A stretch of DNA of 64,000 bases from Acetobacter musti (GTDB lineage Bacteria > Pseudomonadota > Alphaproteobacteria > Acetobacterales > Acetobacteraceae), in NCBI RefSeq assembly GCF_011516835.1, contig NZ_WOTB01000005.1, forward strand, positions 62,001-126,000, in the 5' to 3' direction. The translations under genes were made by a program, and so were the position numbers. A model generated the notes under the pieces. The model did not search any database. It saw only the letters and a list, made by a program, of their open reading frames with translations, and was not told the DNA's origin. Shown piece after piece: positions 46,501 through 54,430 of this stretch (within the stretch, counting starts at the first letter, position 1; every line of letters starts with the position of its first letter).

Positions 46501-47093
46501 CGAGCCGGCCGGACGATGCGACGCTTGGCGAAAGGCCGCCGACGCGGTCACCGCTCGATCTTGCCGCGCTGACTCCGAACGCAGCCCGCGAGGCGGCTTT
46601 CCGGCGCGGGACTCTGGTCCATGCCCTGCTTCAGTTTCTTCCTGACCGGCCACAGGAAGATCGGACGGAGATTGCTTACAAATGGCTGCTGCGTCCTGGA
46701 AACGGGCTTGATGAACGCGAGGCGGCCCGTCTGGTGTCGCGGGTGCTTGAGGTGATGGAAAGCCCTGCCCTGGCGCCGCTTTTCGCACCTGGAAGCCGGG
46801 CCGAGCAGCGGCTTGCCGGCATTGTGGGCGAGGCTGTCATTGTCGGTCAGGTCGACCGCATGCAGGTCCTGAAAGACCGTGTTCTGATCTGCGACTTCAA
46901 GACGAACCGTCGCCCTCCGGATACGGTCGGGCGCGTTCCGGTTCTTTATCTGCGTCAGATGGCGGCGTACCGGGCGCTTCTGAGCAATCTTTATCCCGGC
47001 CGCAGGGTGGAGTGCAGTCTGGTCTGGACCGAGACGCCGATGATCATGCCTCTTCCGAATGCGCTTCTGGATGAGCAGGGTTTTTCGTCGTGA
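43521..47093 (+). CDS. addA: Double-strand break repair helicase AddA
   Basis: A 1190-residue UvrD-type helicase-nuclease partner of AddB. Walker A is VSASAGSGKTKLLIDRLL (about 24-41), motif Ia LCLTFTKAAAAEMA, Walker B LLLDEVQDTSRAQW, motif III VFAVGDYKQSIYGFQGADP, motif V VRVMTAHGSKGLQA and VI YVALTRASDRL. The C-terminal nuclease motif is VGQVDRMQVLKDRVLICDFKTNRRP. Two ATG codons in tandem (43521, 43524) are possible starts; the first gives an ATGA overlap with addB. No thioredoxin gene follows, unlike in many relatives. Confidence 0.96.
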   Translation: MMDAIELACAQQIVASDPNASVFVSASAGSGKTKLLIDRLLRLMLPRPCPDDPAGPLIPGTDPARILCLTFTKAAAAEMAIRLQRTLGTWVTLPDAKLDQALRELRVPVSARAHARALFARVLDLPGGMRIGTIHAFCQSLLRRFPLEAAINPHFTLLEDTDASLALQDATETELARLPSSRIAPLAAQITLTDFTGLLAELRSGGHARGALALARTDPDTLRARLLRGLGVEDAGTSDPVREASTAIPQEDRLREALKQVAEGGSASVKVMALAMLDWLAQEAGARAAGWAAWRGLFLTSKGEPRKNAGLNKKFAEANEDIVTVLEAEAARILAVEETRRALALVTLTLSLLRTAAPVLDTYATGKSLRGQVEYDDLILRTLGLLRDPGAAWVLYKLDGGIDHLLLDEVQDTSRAQWRIAGDLTEEFFSGEGAHERARGPRTVFAVGDYKQSIYGFQGADPDAFHEWRRRFEQRVRAAGQQWREPSLTVSFRSTAPVLSLVDAVFSNPLAARGVSEPDEAMPRHESARPGQGGRAELWPLVPKEEGGDEESSAGASGPAPSDPWAAPTENAAQISPSQRLADTLARWIATELLKPAAPGEQPLTPGDVLVLVPRRSAFVRALIRALKSVDVPVATLVRTGLADQTVVQDLMALCDALLLPQDDLTLACVLTSPLGGLTDDSLMALALDRTSADEAAGSHEPGGRPEPLWTVLRERHAERPDWAAAWAFLSALFRRVDYASPYRLLSEALGTHGGRARILARLGPEAAEPIDELLSAALRFEEAHATSLQGFLHWLRHSDEAVRREPDATGNAVRVMTAHGSKGLQARLVILPDTIGLPRSDSRLLWLPREKNEPALPLFVPRSDTATETTRVLREKLRLRAAEEYNRLLYVALTRASDRLVVCGWEPRKLSEESWYSRCVDGFVAAGAKSVPFDGGWAGERLVIEEQRTVPAKSNGHIKVFSPPPLPDWAGRAPDWTPAPPPKEAALARPLSPSRPDDATLGERPPTRSPLDLAALTPNAAREAAFRRGTLVHALLQFLPDRPQEDRTEIAYKWLLRPGNGLDEREAARLVSRVLEVMESPALAPLFAPGSRAEQRLAGIVGEAVIVGQVDRMQVLKDRVLICDFKTNRRPPDTVGRVPVLYLRQMAAYRALLSNLYPGRRVECSLVWTETPMIMPLPNALLDEQGFSS

Positions 47094-47160
47094 GAAAGGG
47101 CTGTGCGGACAGTCCTTAAAGCCGGCATGTAGCGGAAAATGATCGATCCGGGCAGCGGAT

Positions 47161-48405
47161 TTACGCGATGAACATTCCGGCGATGGCGGCGCTGGTCAGG
47201 TTTGAGAGTGTGCCGGCGAGCACGGCCCGCCATCCGAGGCGGGCGACTTCCTGCCGGCGCTCCGGGCACTGGCTGCCGAAGGCGCCGATCAGAACGCCGA
47301 TGGATGACAGATTGGCAAAACCGCAGAGGGCGAAAGAGGCGATGGCGAGGGTCTGGGGGGTGAGAAGGTGATGCTGATAGAACGGGGTCAGGTTGCCATA
47401 GGCGACGAACTCGTTCACCGCGATCTTGGTTCCGACGATGCCGGCGACGACGTTGCTCTGATCCCATGGTACGCCCAGAAGCCAGATGACGGGGCGGAGG
47501 ACGAAACCCATGATGGTTCCGACTGACAGATCATTGAAGCCTGCCTGGTGGCCGATTCCGCCCAGCACCGCGTTGAGCAGCGCGATGGTGCTGATGAAGG
47601 CGATCAGCATCGCGGCGACGGAAATTGCGACCCTGAGTCCGTTGCCGGCGCCGACCGCGAGGGCGTCGAAGAGATTTGCCGAGCGTATTTCAGCGGTTTC
47701 CGTGACGGTCAGGCGGGGCTGTTCCCGTCCGTCCGACGGCATGAGCAGTTTGGCGAACAGCAGGCCGCCTGGCATCGCCATGCAGGACGCGGCGAGCAGA
47801 TACTCCACGGGGACGCCGAGCCCGGCATAGGCCGCCAGCATCGACATGGAAATGGAGGCTGTGCCGCTCGACATGGCCGACAGCAGTTCGCTGCGGCTCA
47901 GGGAAGCGAGATAGGGATGGATGGCGATCGGCACTTCGGTCTGGCCGAGGAACATGGCCATGGCGGCGGAAAAGGCTTCGACGGTGCTGACGCCGATAAG
48001 CCGCGTGAGGATGGCGCCGATGCCGCGCGCCATGATCTGCATGATGTTGTAATGATACAGCACGGCGATCAGGGCGCTGAGATAGATGATCTGCGGCAGA
48101 ACGCTGATGGCGAAGATGAAGCCCCCGCCGGACAGATTTTTCGTCAGTTCCGGGCTGGCCAGCGCGCCGAACACGAAGGCGATGCCGGCCTGGCCGAAAT
48201 CGGCGACCCATGAGACGGCGCCAGCGACATGGCTGAGCGCGGCGCGGCCGGCGGGGAGGCCGAGCATCACCAGTCCGGCGGCGATCTGGCAGAGGAGCGC
48301 CGGCCCGATGACGCGGGCTCTGATCCGGCGTCTGTCCGATGAGAACACGATTCCTGTGAGCAGAAGAACGGCGATGCCGAGAAGCGGCCGGAGATGAACC
48401 GTCAT
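47161..48405 (-). CDS. CNT family nucleoside transporter (PsuT/NupC type)
   Basis: A 414-residue concentrative nucleoside transporter with about ten membrane helices. Diagnostic stretches are GAVSWVADFGQAGIAFVFGALA, FIFAISVLPQIIYLSALIAVLYH, FLGQTEVPIAIHPYL (nucleobase contact), LSAMSSGTASISMSMLAAYAGLGVP and GTKIAVNEFVAYGNL. CNT proteins co-import nucleosides with H+ or Na+. As the last gene of a nucleoside hydrolase/psuK/psuG operon it may carry pseudouridine, as E. coli PsuT is thought to. The gap to psuG is 54 bp. Confidence 0.9.
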   Translation of the reverse strand: MTVHLRPLLGIAVLLLTGIVFSSDRRRIRARVIGPALLCQIAAGLVMLGLPAGRAALSHVAGAVSWVADFGQAGIAFVFGALASPELTKNLSGGGFIFAISVLPQIIYLSALIAVLYHYNIMQIMARGIGAILTRLIGVSTVEAFSAAMAMFLGQTEVPIAIHPYLASLSRSELLSAMSSGTASISMSMLAAYAGLGVPVEYLLAASCMAMPGGLLFAKLLMPSDGREQPRLTVTETAEIRSANLFDALAVGAGNGLRVAISVAAMLIAFISTIALLNAVLGGIGHQAGFNDLSVGTIMGFVLRPVIWLLGVPWDQSNVVAGIVGTKIAVNEFVAYGNLTPFYQHHLLTPQTLAIASFALCGFANLSSIGVLIGAFGSQCPERRQEVARLGWRAVLAGTLSNLTSAAIAGMFIA

Positions 48406-48459
48406 GCGTCGCCCTGTTCCCTGCCCTGTTTCGTCTTCGGAATGACGCGACGCGGGCCT

Positions 48460-49374
48460 TTATGCAAGAGCGCGGGCGATCTGCGCCGCCAGACGCGCGT
48501 TGCTGAGCACGAGCGCGACGTTGGTGCGGAGGCTGCGCCCGTCCGTCAGTTCAAGCATGCGGGAAAGCAGATAGGGGGTCACGGCTTTTCCGGAGATACC
48601 GGCTTCCAGGGCCTCGCCGACGGCTCTGGTGATCAGGGCTTCGATCTCCGCCTGGGGAATTTCATCCTGTTCGGGGACGGGGTTGGCCACGACCACGCCG
48701 CCTTCCAGGCGGAGCGTGCGGCGCATGCTGATCATGGCGGCGATATCGGCGGCGCTGTCGGCGCGCAGCGGAACGGGCAGACCGCTGGAGCGGCTCCAGA
48801 ACGCGGGGAAATCGCTGGTTTTATAACCGACCACCGGCACGCCCTGGGTTTCCAGAAATTCGAGTGTCCGGCGCAGATCCAGAAGCGCCTTGGCGCCGGC
48901 GCAGACGACGGCGACCGGCGTGCGCGCGAATTCGGTCAGATCCGCCGAGATATCCATTGTCTCCTCGACGCCTCTGTGGACGCCGCCGATCCCGCCTGTC
49001 GCGAACACGCTGATTCCGGCGAGGTGGGCGCAGATCATGGTCGCCGCGACGGTGGTGGAGCCATGCCGGCCGGCGGACAGGGCGAATGCGAGATCGGCGC
49101 GGCTGACTTTCATCACGTCTTTTGCCGTGCCCAGCCATTCGAGCGTTTTGTCATCGAGACCGACATGGATTTTGCCTTCGATGATCGCGATCGTGGCGGG
49201 CACGGCGCCCTCCGCCCGCACCGCGTCTTCCACGAGACGCGCTGTGTTCACGTTATCGGGCCACGGCATGCCATGGGTGATGATTGTCGATTCCAGCGCG
49301 ACGACGGCCTGTTTTTTATCCAGAGCGTCCCGGACGGCCGGGGAGAGGATGAGCGGGAGACTGGTCGTGTTCAT
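48460..49374 (-). CDS. psuG: Pseudouridine-5'-phosphate glycosidase
   Basis: A 304-residue enzyme that splits the C-C bond of pseudouridine-5'-phosphate into uracil and ribose-5-phosphate (reversible). Active-site residues of the family are visible: Glu28 in VALESTIITHGMPWP, Lys89 in AKDVMKVSRADLAFA and Lys162 in VCAGAKALLDL, with the metal-binding GGIGGVHRG and NPVPEQDEIP motifs. Its ATG overlaps the TGA of psuK by 4 bp, so both are made together. Uracil made here could feed the pyrimidine pathway at 17-26 kb. Confidence 0.95.
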   Translation of the reverse strand: MNTTSLPLILSPAVRDALDKKQAVVALESTIITHGMPWPDNVNTARLVEDAVRAEGAVPATIAIIEGKIHVGLDDKTLEWLGTAKDVMKVSRADLAFALSAGRHGSTTVAATMICAHLAGISVFATGGIGGVHRGVEETMDISADLTEFARTPVAVVCAGAKALLDLRRTLEFLETQGVPVVGYKTSDFPAFWSRSSGLPVPLRADSAADIAAMISMRRTLRLEGGVVVANPVPEQDEIPQAEIEALITRAVGEALEAGISGKAVTPYLLSRMLELTDGRSLRTNVALVLSNARLAAQIARALA

Positions 49375-50510
49375 ACTGTCTGTACCTTTCGGGTTTCCCT
49401 GACGGGTGAGGAATGTTCCATGAATGACGCAAGTGTTTCACGATCGAGGTCCGGGCAGACGCTTTCCCTGCATCCGATCGTCATGGCGGCGGCGGCGGTT
49501 CCCTGACGGCATGCGGTATCGATCTCCGCGTCCTCCAGCAGGGCTGCGAGTGTCGCGGCGATCAGGGCGTCGCCCGCGCCGGTGACGTCCACGACTTTTG
49601 CGGAAAAGGCCGGGATGCGGCGGACTCCACCGGCATCCGCCACGGTCAGGCCACGGGCGCCCTCGGTGATGATCGCGGTTGTGACGCCTGCTCTGACGAG
49701 AGCCCTGGCGAGTTCGGGAACCGTGAGGTTCTGCGCGTCATCGAGCAGCAGCAGCGCTTCGTCCCGGTTGGTGAACAGGACGTCGACACCGGGAAGATGA
49801 CCGCGCAGGCGACGCGCCTTGCTGACGGAGACCGTGTCGAAGGCGAGACGGCAGGGGCTTTGCGCGGCCTCCTGGACAAGCCAGGACAGCACATCCGCCG
49901 AGACGTTGCAGTCGACGAAAACCCATTCCGCCGAAGCGATCAGGGATGCGTTGCGCTGCAGGTAGGCGATGTCCAGAAAATCCGAGACGGAGGCGTCGAA
50001 GACGCCGATTCCGAGGTCGGAATCGTTGTCGAGGATGGCGACATATTCCGCTGTCGGAACATTGCTGGCGAACATGACGCGCGACGTGTCCGCGCCGCAG
50101 TTTTTCATATGCCCGACAAGGGCATGTCCGGAAGGATCGTCGCCGACGACGGACAGGAGCGTTGTATTCTGGCCGAGGCGCACGAGGTTTTCGCAGACAT
50201 TCCGTGCGACGCCGCCAAAGGTCGTGTGTCCGGTCGCCGGATTGGAGGTGCCCTGGACCATCGGTCCGGCGAGGCGGAACTTTCTGTCGATCGCAGCGCC
50301 GCCGATACAGACGCAGCGGCCCTGCTCGGCCACGATATAAGCGCGGCCGAGCAGGAAGCCTTTTCGGGTGAGCTGGCCGATATAGGTGGCGAGTGTCGGC
50401 CGTGTGAGGCCGCAGCGTTCGGCCAGTTCTTTCTGTGAGGCGAACGGATTTTCCACGATCATATCAAGGATTATCCGTTCATTCTCGCTCAGCGCATGAC
50501 GTGGCAGCAT
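49371..50510 (-). CDS. psuK: Pseudouridine kinase with N-terminal winged HTH
   Basis: A 379-residue PfkB/ribokinase-family enzyme. An N-terminal winged HTH (LSENERIILDMIVENPFASQKELAERCGLTRPTLATYIGQLTRKGFL, residues about 6-52) precedes the kinase domain: CVCIGGAAIDRKFRLAG, TFGGVARNVCENLVRLGQ and the anion hole VVDVTGAGDALIAATLA with catalytic Asp. The HTH suggests it also controls its own operon, as in YeiI-type kinases; a palindrome lies 35 bp upstream of the start. ATG 50510 with CGGAG six bases upstream was preferred over GTG 50543, which has no ribosome site. Confidence 0.9.
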   Translation of the reverse strand: MLPRHALSENERIILDMIVENPFASQKELAERCGLTRPTLATYIGQLTRKGFLLGRAYIVAEQGRCVCIGGAAIDRKFRLAGPMVQGTSNPATGHTTFGGVARNVCENLVRLGQNTTLLSVVGDDPSGHALVGHMKNCGADTSRVMFASNVPTAEYVAILDNDSDLGIGVFDASVSDFLDIAYLQRNASLIASAEWVFVDCNVSADVLSWLVQEAAQSPCRLAFDTVSVSKARRLRGHLPGVDVLFTNRDEALLLLDDAQNLTVPELARALVRAGVTTAIITEGARGLTVADAGGVRRIPAFSAKVVDVTGAGDALIAATLAALLEDAEIDTACRQGTAAAAMTIGCRESVCPDLDRETLASFMEHSSPVRETRKVQTV

Positions 50511-50544
50511 TTCCGGCTCCGTGATCCGCCGGAACTCTGACACA

Positions 50545-50561
50545 TGTTTACCGGATAAACA
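50545..50561. promoter_or_regulatory. Inverted repeat, candidate operator between iunH and psuK
   Basis: TGTTTACCGGATAAACA has perfect six-base arms (TGTTTA/TAAACA) around CCGGA. It lies in the 84-bp space before psuK, which encodes a DNA-binding domain, so a self-control site is plausible. Confidence 0.45.
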
Positions 50562-50594
50562 ATAGTTCCGGGACGTGCGGTGCCGCCGGTCCGC

Positions 50595-51536
50595 TCATGG
50601 CAGCGTTGCCAGGCGCGAGGTCAGGAGAGAATAGAACGCATCCGAATCCACATCCCGCAGGAACAGGGCGTTTGGTGTCCTGTCCGTGACCCGCCACCAG
50701 TCGACCACTGTCATGCCGGCGCACAGACCGTTTCCGGTTTCGATGCTGACATTGACGGTTCTGCCGCCGAATATTTCGGGATTCAGCAGCCAGGCGATTG
50801 TGCAGGGATCGTGCAGCGGCGCGCCTGGCCAGCCATATTTTTTCAGATCGAAACGCTCCGAAAACGAGAGCATATCGGCGGCGGCGACGGAGCAGCGGTT
50901 GCCGTTTTCCCGCATGGCGGTCAGTCGTTCGGGCAGGCCGAGGCACTGATGGGTGACATCGAGCGGCAGGACGACCAGCGGAATCCCGGCGCTGAAGACG
51001 ATGTCGGCTGCTTCCGGGTCCGCGTAGATGTTGAATTCGGCGGCGGGTGTGATGTTGCCCAGTTCGGACCAGGCGCCCCCCATCAGGACGACTTCGCGCA
51101 GGCGTCCGGCGATATCGGGTGCGAGGGTCAGGGCTATGGCGAGATCGGTCAGCGGGCCGAGCATGACGAGGGTCAGCTCCTTCGGCTCCGCCGCACGGAT
51201 CGCGCCGATCAGATAATCGACGCCGCTCTGCGTCTGGACGGGCATGGACAGCGACCAGGAGGTGTCGATTCCGTCCAGCCCGGACGGGCCGTGCACGTGT
51301 TCCGCTGTTGTCTGGGTTCTGCGCAGTGGCCGCGCGGCGCCGGCGTAGAGGGGGATGTCGGGTCGTCCGGCCATCTCCAGCACGCGACGGGCATTTTCGA
51401 CCGTGTGGTGCAGAGGGACGTTGCCGGCGACGGCGATAATGGCCTGCACATCGATTTCAGGCGATGCCAGCGCCAGAAAAATGGCGACCGCGTCATCCTG
51501 ACCGGGATCGGTATCGATGATGATTTTCCGTTTCAA
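50595..51536 (-). CDS. Inosine-uridine-type nucleoside hydrolase
   Basis: A 313-residue nucleoside N-ribohydrolase. The calcium-binding motif DTDPGQDDAVAIFLAL opens it (residues 8-23), followed by AVAGNVPLHHTVENA, VLMGGAWSELGNITPAAEFNIYADPEAA and the catalytic-side His in PLHDPCTIAWLL. It releases bases from uridine, inosine or other nucleosides. The start is a TTG at 51536, with AGGAA about nine bases before it; no ATG or GTG is nearby. It is the first gene of the operon with psuK, psuG and the CNT carrier. Confidence 0.92.
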   Translation of the reverse strand: MKRKIIIDTDPGQDDAVAIFLALASPEIDVQAIIAVAGNVPLHHTVENARRVLEMAGRPDIPLYAGAARPLRRTQTTAEHVHGPSGLDGIDTSWSLSMPVQTQSGVDYLIGAIRAAEPKELTLVMLGPLTDLAIALTLAPDIAGRLREVVLMGGAWSELGNITPAAEFNIYADPEAADIVFSAGIPLVVLPLDVTHQCLGLPERLTAMRENGNRCSVAAADMLSFSERFDLKKYGWPGAPLHDPCTIAWLLNPEIFGGRTVNVSIETGNGLCAGMTVVDWWRVTDRTPNALFLRDVDSDAFYSLLTSRLATLP

Positions 51537-51793
51537 GGCACAGATTTCCTGATTATGGGCTTTCCGGAACCGGAATTATCGACGCTGGAGAACAGGCCGC
51601 AAGATAAAATTCCGTCTGATGCCGGGGGCCGTGAACATACCGGCCAGACGAAAAAAACAGGGACTGCGCGTCAGATCCGCTGCCCCTGCTTCGCCCTTGC
51701 GGGCTGTCCGGCGGTGACCAGCCGATGGCTGTCGTTCTGCTGAACGACTGCTCTGGTGGCGATAATGCCTTACCGTGTTTCTCTGTTTTCCGA

Positions 51794-54196
51794 TCAGAAA
51801 TCTGTCGAGACGGTTCCGGTCATGGAGAAGCGCGGGAGGACGTAGAAGCTGGCTCCGCTGCCGCCGGCGAGAGTGGAGCCGTCGAGCAGTGTGACGTTAT
51901 GGAGGTTGTTTGCCACGCCGGTTGTGCCGACGCGGACGATCGACCCGGTCAGGTTGGAGAAGTTGAGCCGGAACGTTGGTGATTTCATGAAGGAGAACGG
52001 TTTGAAATGATAGCCGATGGCGAGTGTATCAGTCACGAAACCGGGCATGCGCTGGTCGTCGACCAGAGTGACCGACTGCGGACCGGTGTAATGCAGGGCG
52101 AAGTTTCCGAAGAAGCCTGTGCTGTTATAGCTCACACCGAAATTGGCCATGACGCGCGGGGTGAGGATCGACTGGAGTCCTTTCGTCGGGAGATAGGTAT
52201 TCCCGTAAGGAATATTGGAATCCTGTGTGCCGTGCAGATACTCGAAGGAGGCGAACGGGCTGAAGTGATGGTAGTCGCGGCCTGCGACCATCACGTCGAA
52301 ACCGCGGACCGTCATATTGCCCGCGTTCGATACCGCATAGGCGGTGTTCGGCAGATAGGTCGTCAGCAGGCGGTTCGTGATGTTGGAGTTGAAGGCGGAC
52401 AGATCCAGCATGAACCATTTGTTGTTGTAACGGTAACCGATCTGCTCGGTGATCGAATACTGGTTCTTCGGCAGGGAGGTGGATGCCGAGAGCTGTGACG
52501 GCTGGGCCTGACGGAAATCGCCTTCCGCGTTGACGTAAATCTGATTGTGCTCGTTGAACTGATACGAAATCGAGAGATGCGGCAGCGGCGCCGTGGAGTT
52601 CGCGCCGAACTTGTAGCTCGAAATCGTGTCCGTGCCTACGCCGACGCCGTGATCCCAGTAGTTCGACATCACGTATTTGAAGCCCGCGTTCACCGTCAGC
52701 CGGTCGTTCAGATACTTCGCGGTGTCCGAGATGAAGAACGAGTTCAGCTCATACCCCGCGTTGTAGCGCGAGCTGACTTCCTGTCCGTCCACCGTATAAA
52801 GCTTGTAGTCATTGGCGGAGAGTTTCGGATTGCGTCCGCTCTCCATGGTCAGCATGTAGGGTGAGAGATAGGAAATGGCGTTGTTTTCGTACCAGTAGCC
52901 GAACGTGACATGGTTGTGGCGGTCAACGTCATAGCCCAGCTTGGCGGTGAGGCCGACCTGCGGCGACCAGTGCTGGCCCCAGTAATTGCTGACCTGTGCG
53001 TTGGGGTTCGCCTGTGCGCCGGCGCCCGTGGTGCATCCTGCGGAGCAGACGCCGCCAAGCCCGGAAACCGTGCCGACACCATAGCCGTCAAAGCCGAAAC
53101 CGGTGGACAGATAGGGCGTCACGTCCAGAGTCAGACGCTTTGTCAGGATGACATGCGCCTGGGTGCTGACGAAGAACTGGTTCCATGAATCGATATTGCT
53201 TTTCCAGTAATTACCGGCCGAGGAAGAAGCAGGATTCCAGATATTGGTGCGGTTCCAGCCCTGTCCGGTCTTTTTGTAGAGCTCGAACTGCGCTTCGGTC
53301 GGATAATTATCGATCGTGAACATCGAGTTGTGCCACGAGCCGAAAAATTTGACGAACGATCCGTTATCGAAATCCTTCATCACGCCGACATCCATGTGGA
53401 TGCGCTCGTTGGTGCCGGCACCCATCCACTGCCGGGCATGGGCGTGGGAGCCGGAGATATACATCCGCACGCCGCTGTTGCCGATGTAACCGGACTCGAG
53501 ACGGAGAAATTCGCGGGACAGGTTGTTGGTCCCGTAGGAGAAATCCATCGCGCCGCCCATCTTCTTCGCCGGCGTCATCGTCTTTTCATCGAGCGATCCG
53601 GCGGCGGCGCGGGTGGCGGGGGCGTCGATCGGTGAGCTGCCCGGTGTCAGCTGGACGCTTTCGATATTCTCCGGGTCCACGTTCTGCTGAAGATAGCCCG
53701 CGTTCGAGGACGGGGCGCCGTCGAGCATCAGCGCCATGTCCTGATCGGTGAAACCGCGCATGAAGATCGAGCCGCCCTTGAAGCCGGTCGTGTCCGGCAT
53801 GGCGATACTGACGCTGGGCATATTCGCGACGAGATCCAGGCCTGTCGAGTTCGGGCTCCGCATCGCGATCAGCTGGCGGCCGACGGTCTGCACGGAGACG
53901 GGCGCCGTCTCAAGCCGCATCATGCCTCCGCCGCCGTCACGCGCGTGGCGCGACAGTCTGACCGAGACGGCCTCGGCGTCACTTTCGGACGCCTCCCGGG
54001 AAGTCGGGCGCGGTTTCGCGGGTGTTCTGTTTTTTACCGGAACGACATGCGATTTAGCCGTGGTCGCCGCGCCTCTGGTCTGGGAGGTCTGCGCGTGGGT
54101 TGTACGGCGGGCGGCAGCCGGGTCATTGAAAAGAACTGAACCGAGCATTGTTCCCGTCATCAGAATATGAACTGTCCAGATCCGACATTGACTCAT
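51794..54196 (-). CDS. TonB-dependent outer membrane receptor
   Basis: An 800-residue receptor with a signal peptide (MSQCRIWTVHILMTGTMLGSVLF...AAA), a Lys/Thr-rich linker, a plug domain (SVQTVGRQLIAMRSPNSTGLDLVANMPSVSIAMPDTTGFKGGSIFMRGFTDQDMALMLDGAPSSNAGY) and a 22-strand barrel ending in Phe. FMRGF and VQLTPGSSPIDAPATRAAAGSLDEKT are typical plug segments. The ligand cannot be predicted; the gene lies downstream of a cytosine-deaminase-like gene with a 234-bp gap and an own promoter, so import of a heterocycle or its metal complex is possible. Confidence 0.9.
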   Translation of the reverse strand: MSQCRIWTVHILMTGTMLGSVLFNDPAAARRTTHAQTSQTRGAATTAKSHVVPVKNRTPAKPRPTSREASESDAEAVSVRLSRHARDGGGGMMRLETAPVSVQTVGRQLIAMRSPNSTGLDLVANMPSVSIAMPDTTGFKGGSIFMRGFTDQDMALMLDGAPSSNAGYLQQNVDPENIESVQLTPGSSPIDAPATRAAAGSLDEKTMTPAKKMGGAMDFSYGTNNLSREFLRLESGYIGNSGVRMYISGSHAHARQWMGAGTNERIHMDVGVMKDFDNGSFVKFFGSWHNSMFTIDNYPTEAQFELYKKTGQGWNRTNIWNPASSSAGNYWKSNIDSWNQFFVSTQAHVILTKRLTLDVTPYLSTGFGFDGYGVGTVSGLGGVCSAGCTTGAGAQANPNAQVSNYWGQHWSPQVGLTAKLGYDVDRHNHVTFGYWYENNAISYLSPYMLTMESGRNPKLSANDYKLYTVDGQEVSSRYNAGYELNSFFISDTAKYLNDRLTVNAGFKYVMSNYWDHGVGVGTDTISSYKFGANSTAPLPHLSISYQFNEHNQIYVNAEGDFRQAQPSQLSASTSLPKNQYSITEQIGYRYNNKWFMLDLSAFNSNITNRLLTTYLPNTAYAVSNAGNMTVRGFDVMVAGRDYHHFSPFASFEYLHGTQDSNIPYGNTYLPTKGLQSILTPRVMANFGVSYNSTGFFGNFALHYTGPQSVTLVDDQRMPGFVTDTLAIGYHFKPFSFMKSPTFRLNFSNLTGSIVRVGTTGVANNLHNVTLLDGSTLAGGSGASFYVLPRFSMTGTVSTDF

Positions 54197-54329
54197 CTTT
54201 TTACTCGCCTGTTTGTGGAGCGCCCTGTCGCGCAGGCCGACACCCGACTACCTGACACCGCTGGCATTCCATCTCACCATACAGTGATCGGAGAATACAG
54301 GGATATGGAACGACTCCGCAATGATAATC

Positions 54330-54343
54330 TAACCGGCAGGTTA
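54330..54343. promoter_or_regulatory. Inverted repeat upstream of the TonB receptor gene
   Basis: TAACCGGCAGGTTA has perfect five-base arms (TAACC/GGTTA) in an AT-rich stretch 134-147 bp before the receptor start. It may be an operator. Confidence 0.35.
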
Positions 54344-54430
54344 AATTATATGGCAAAATCTGCCGTTTCCATTCGTAACGAATTAATAATGATTTTACAG
54401 GCTGCGTTTGTACAGGAAAAACCGGATTTT

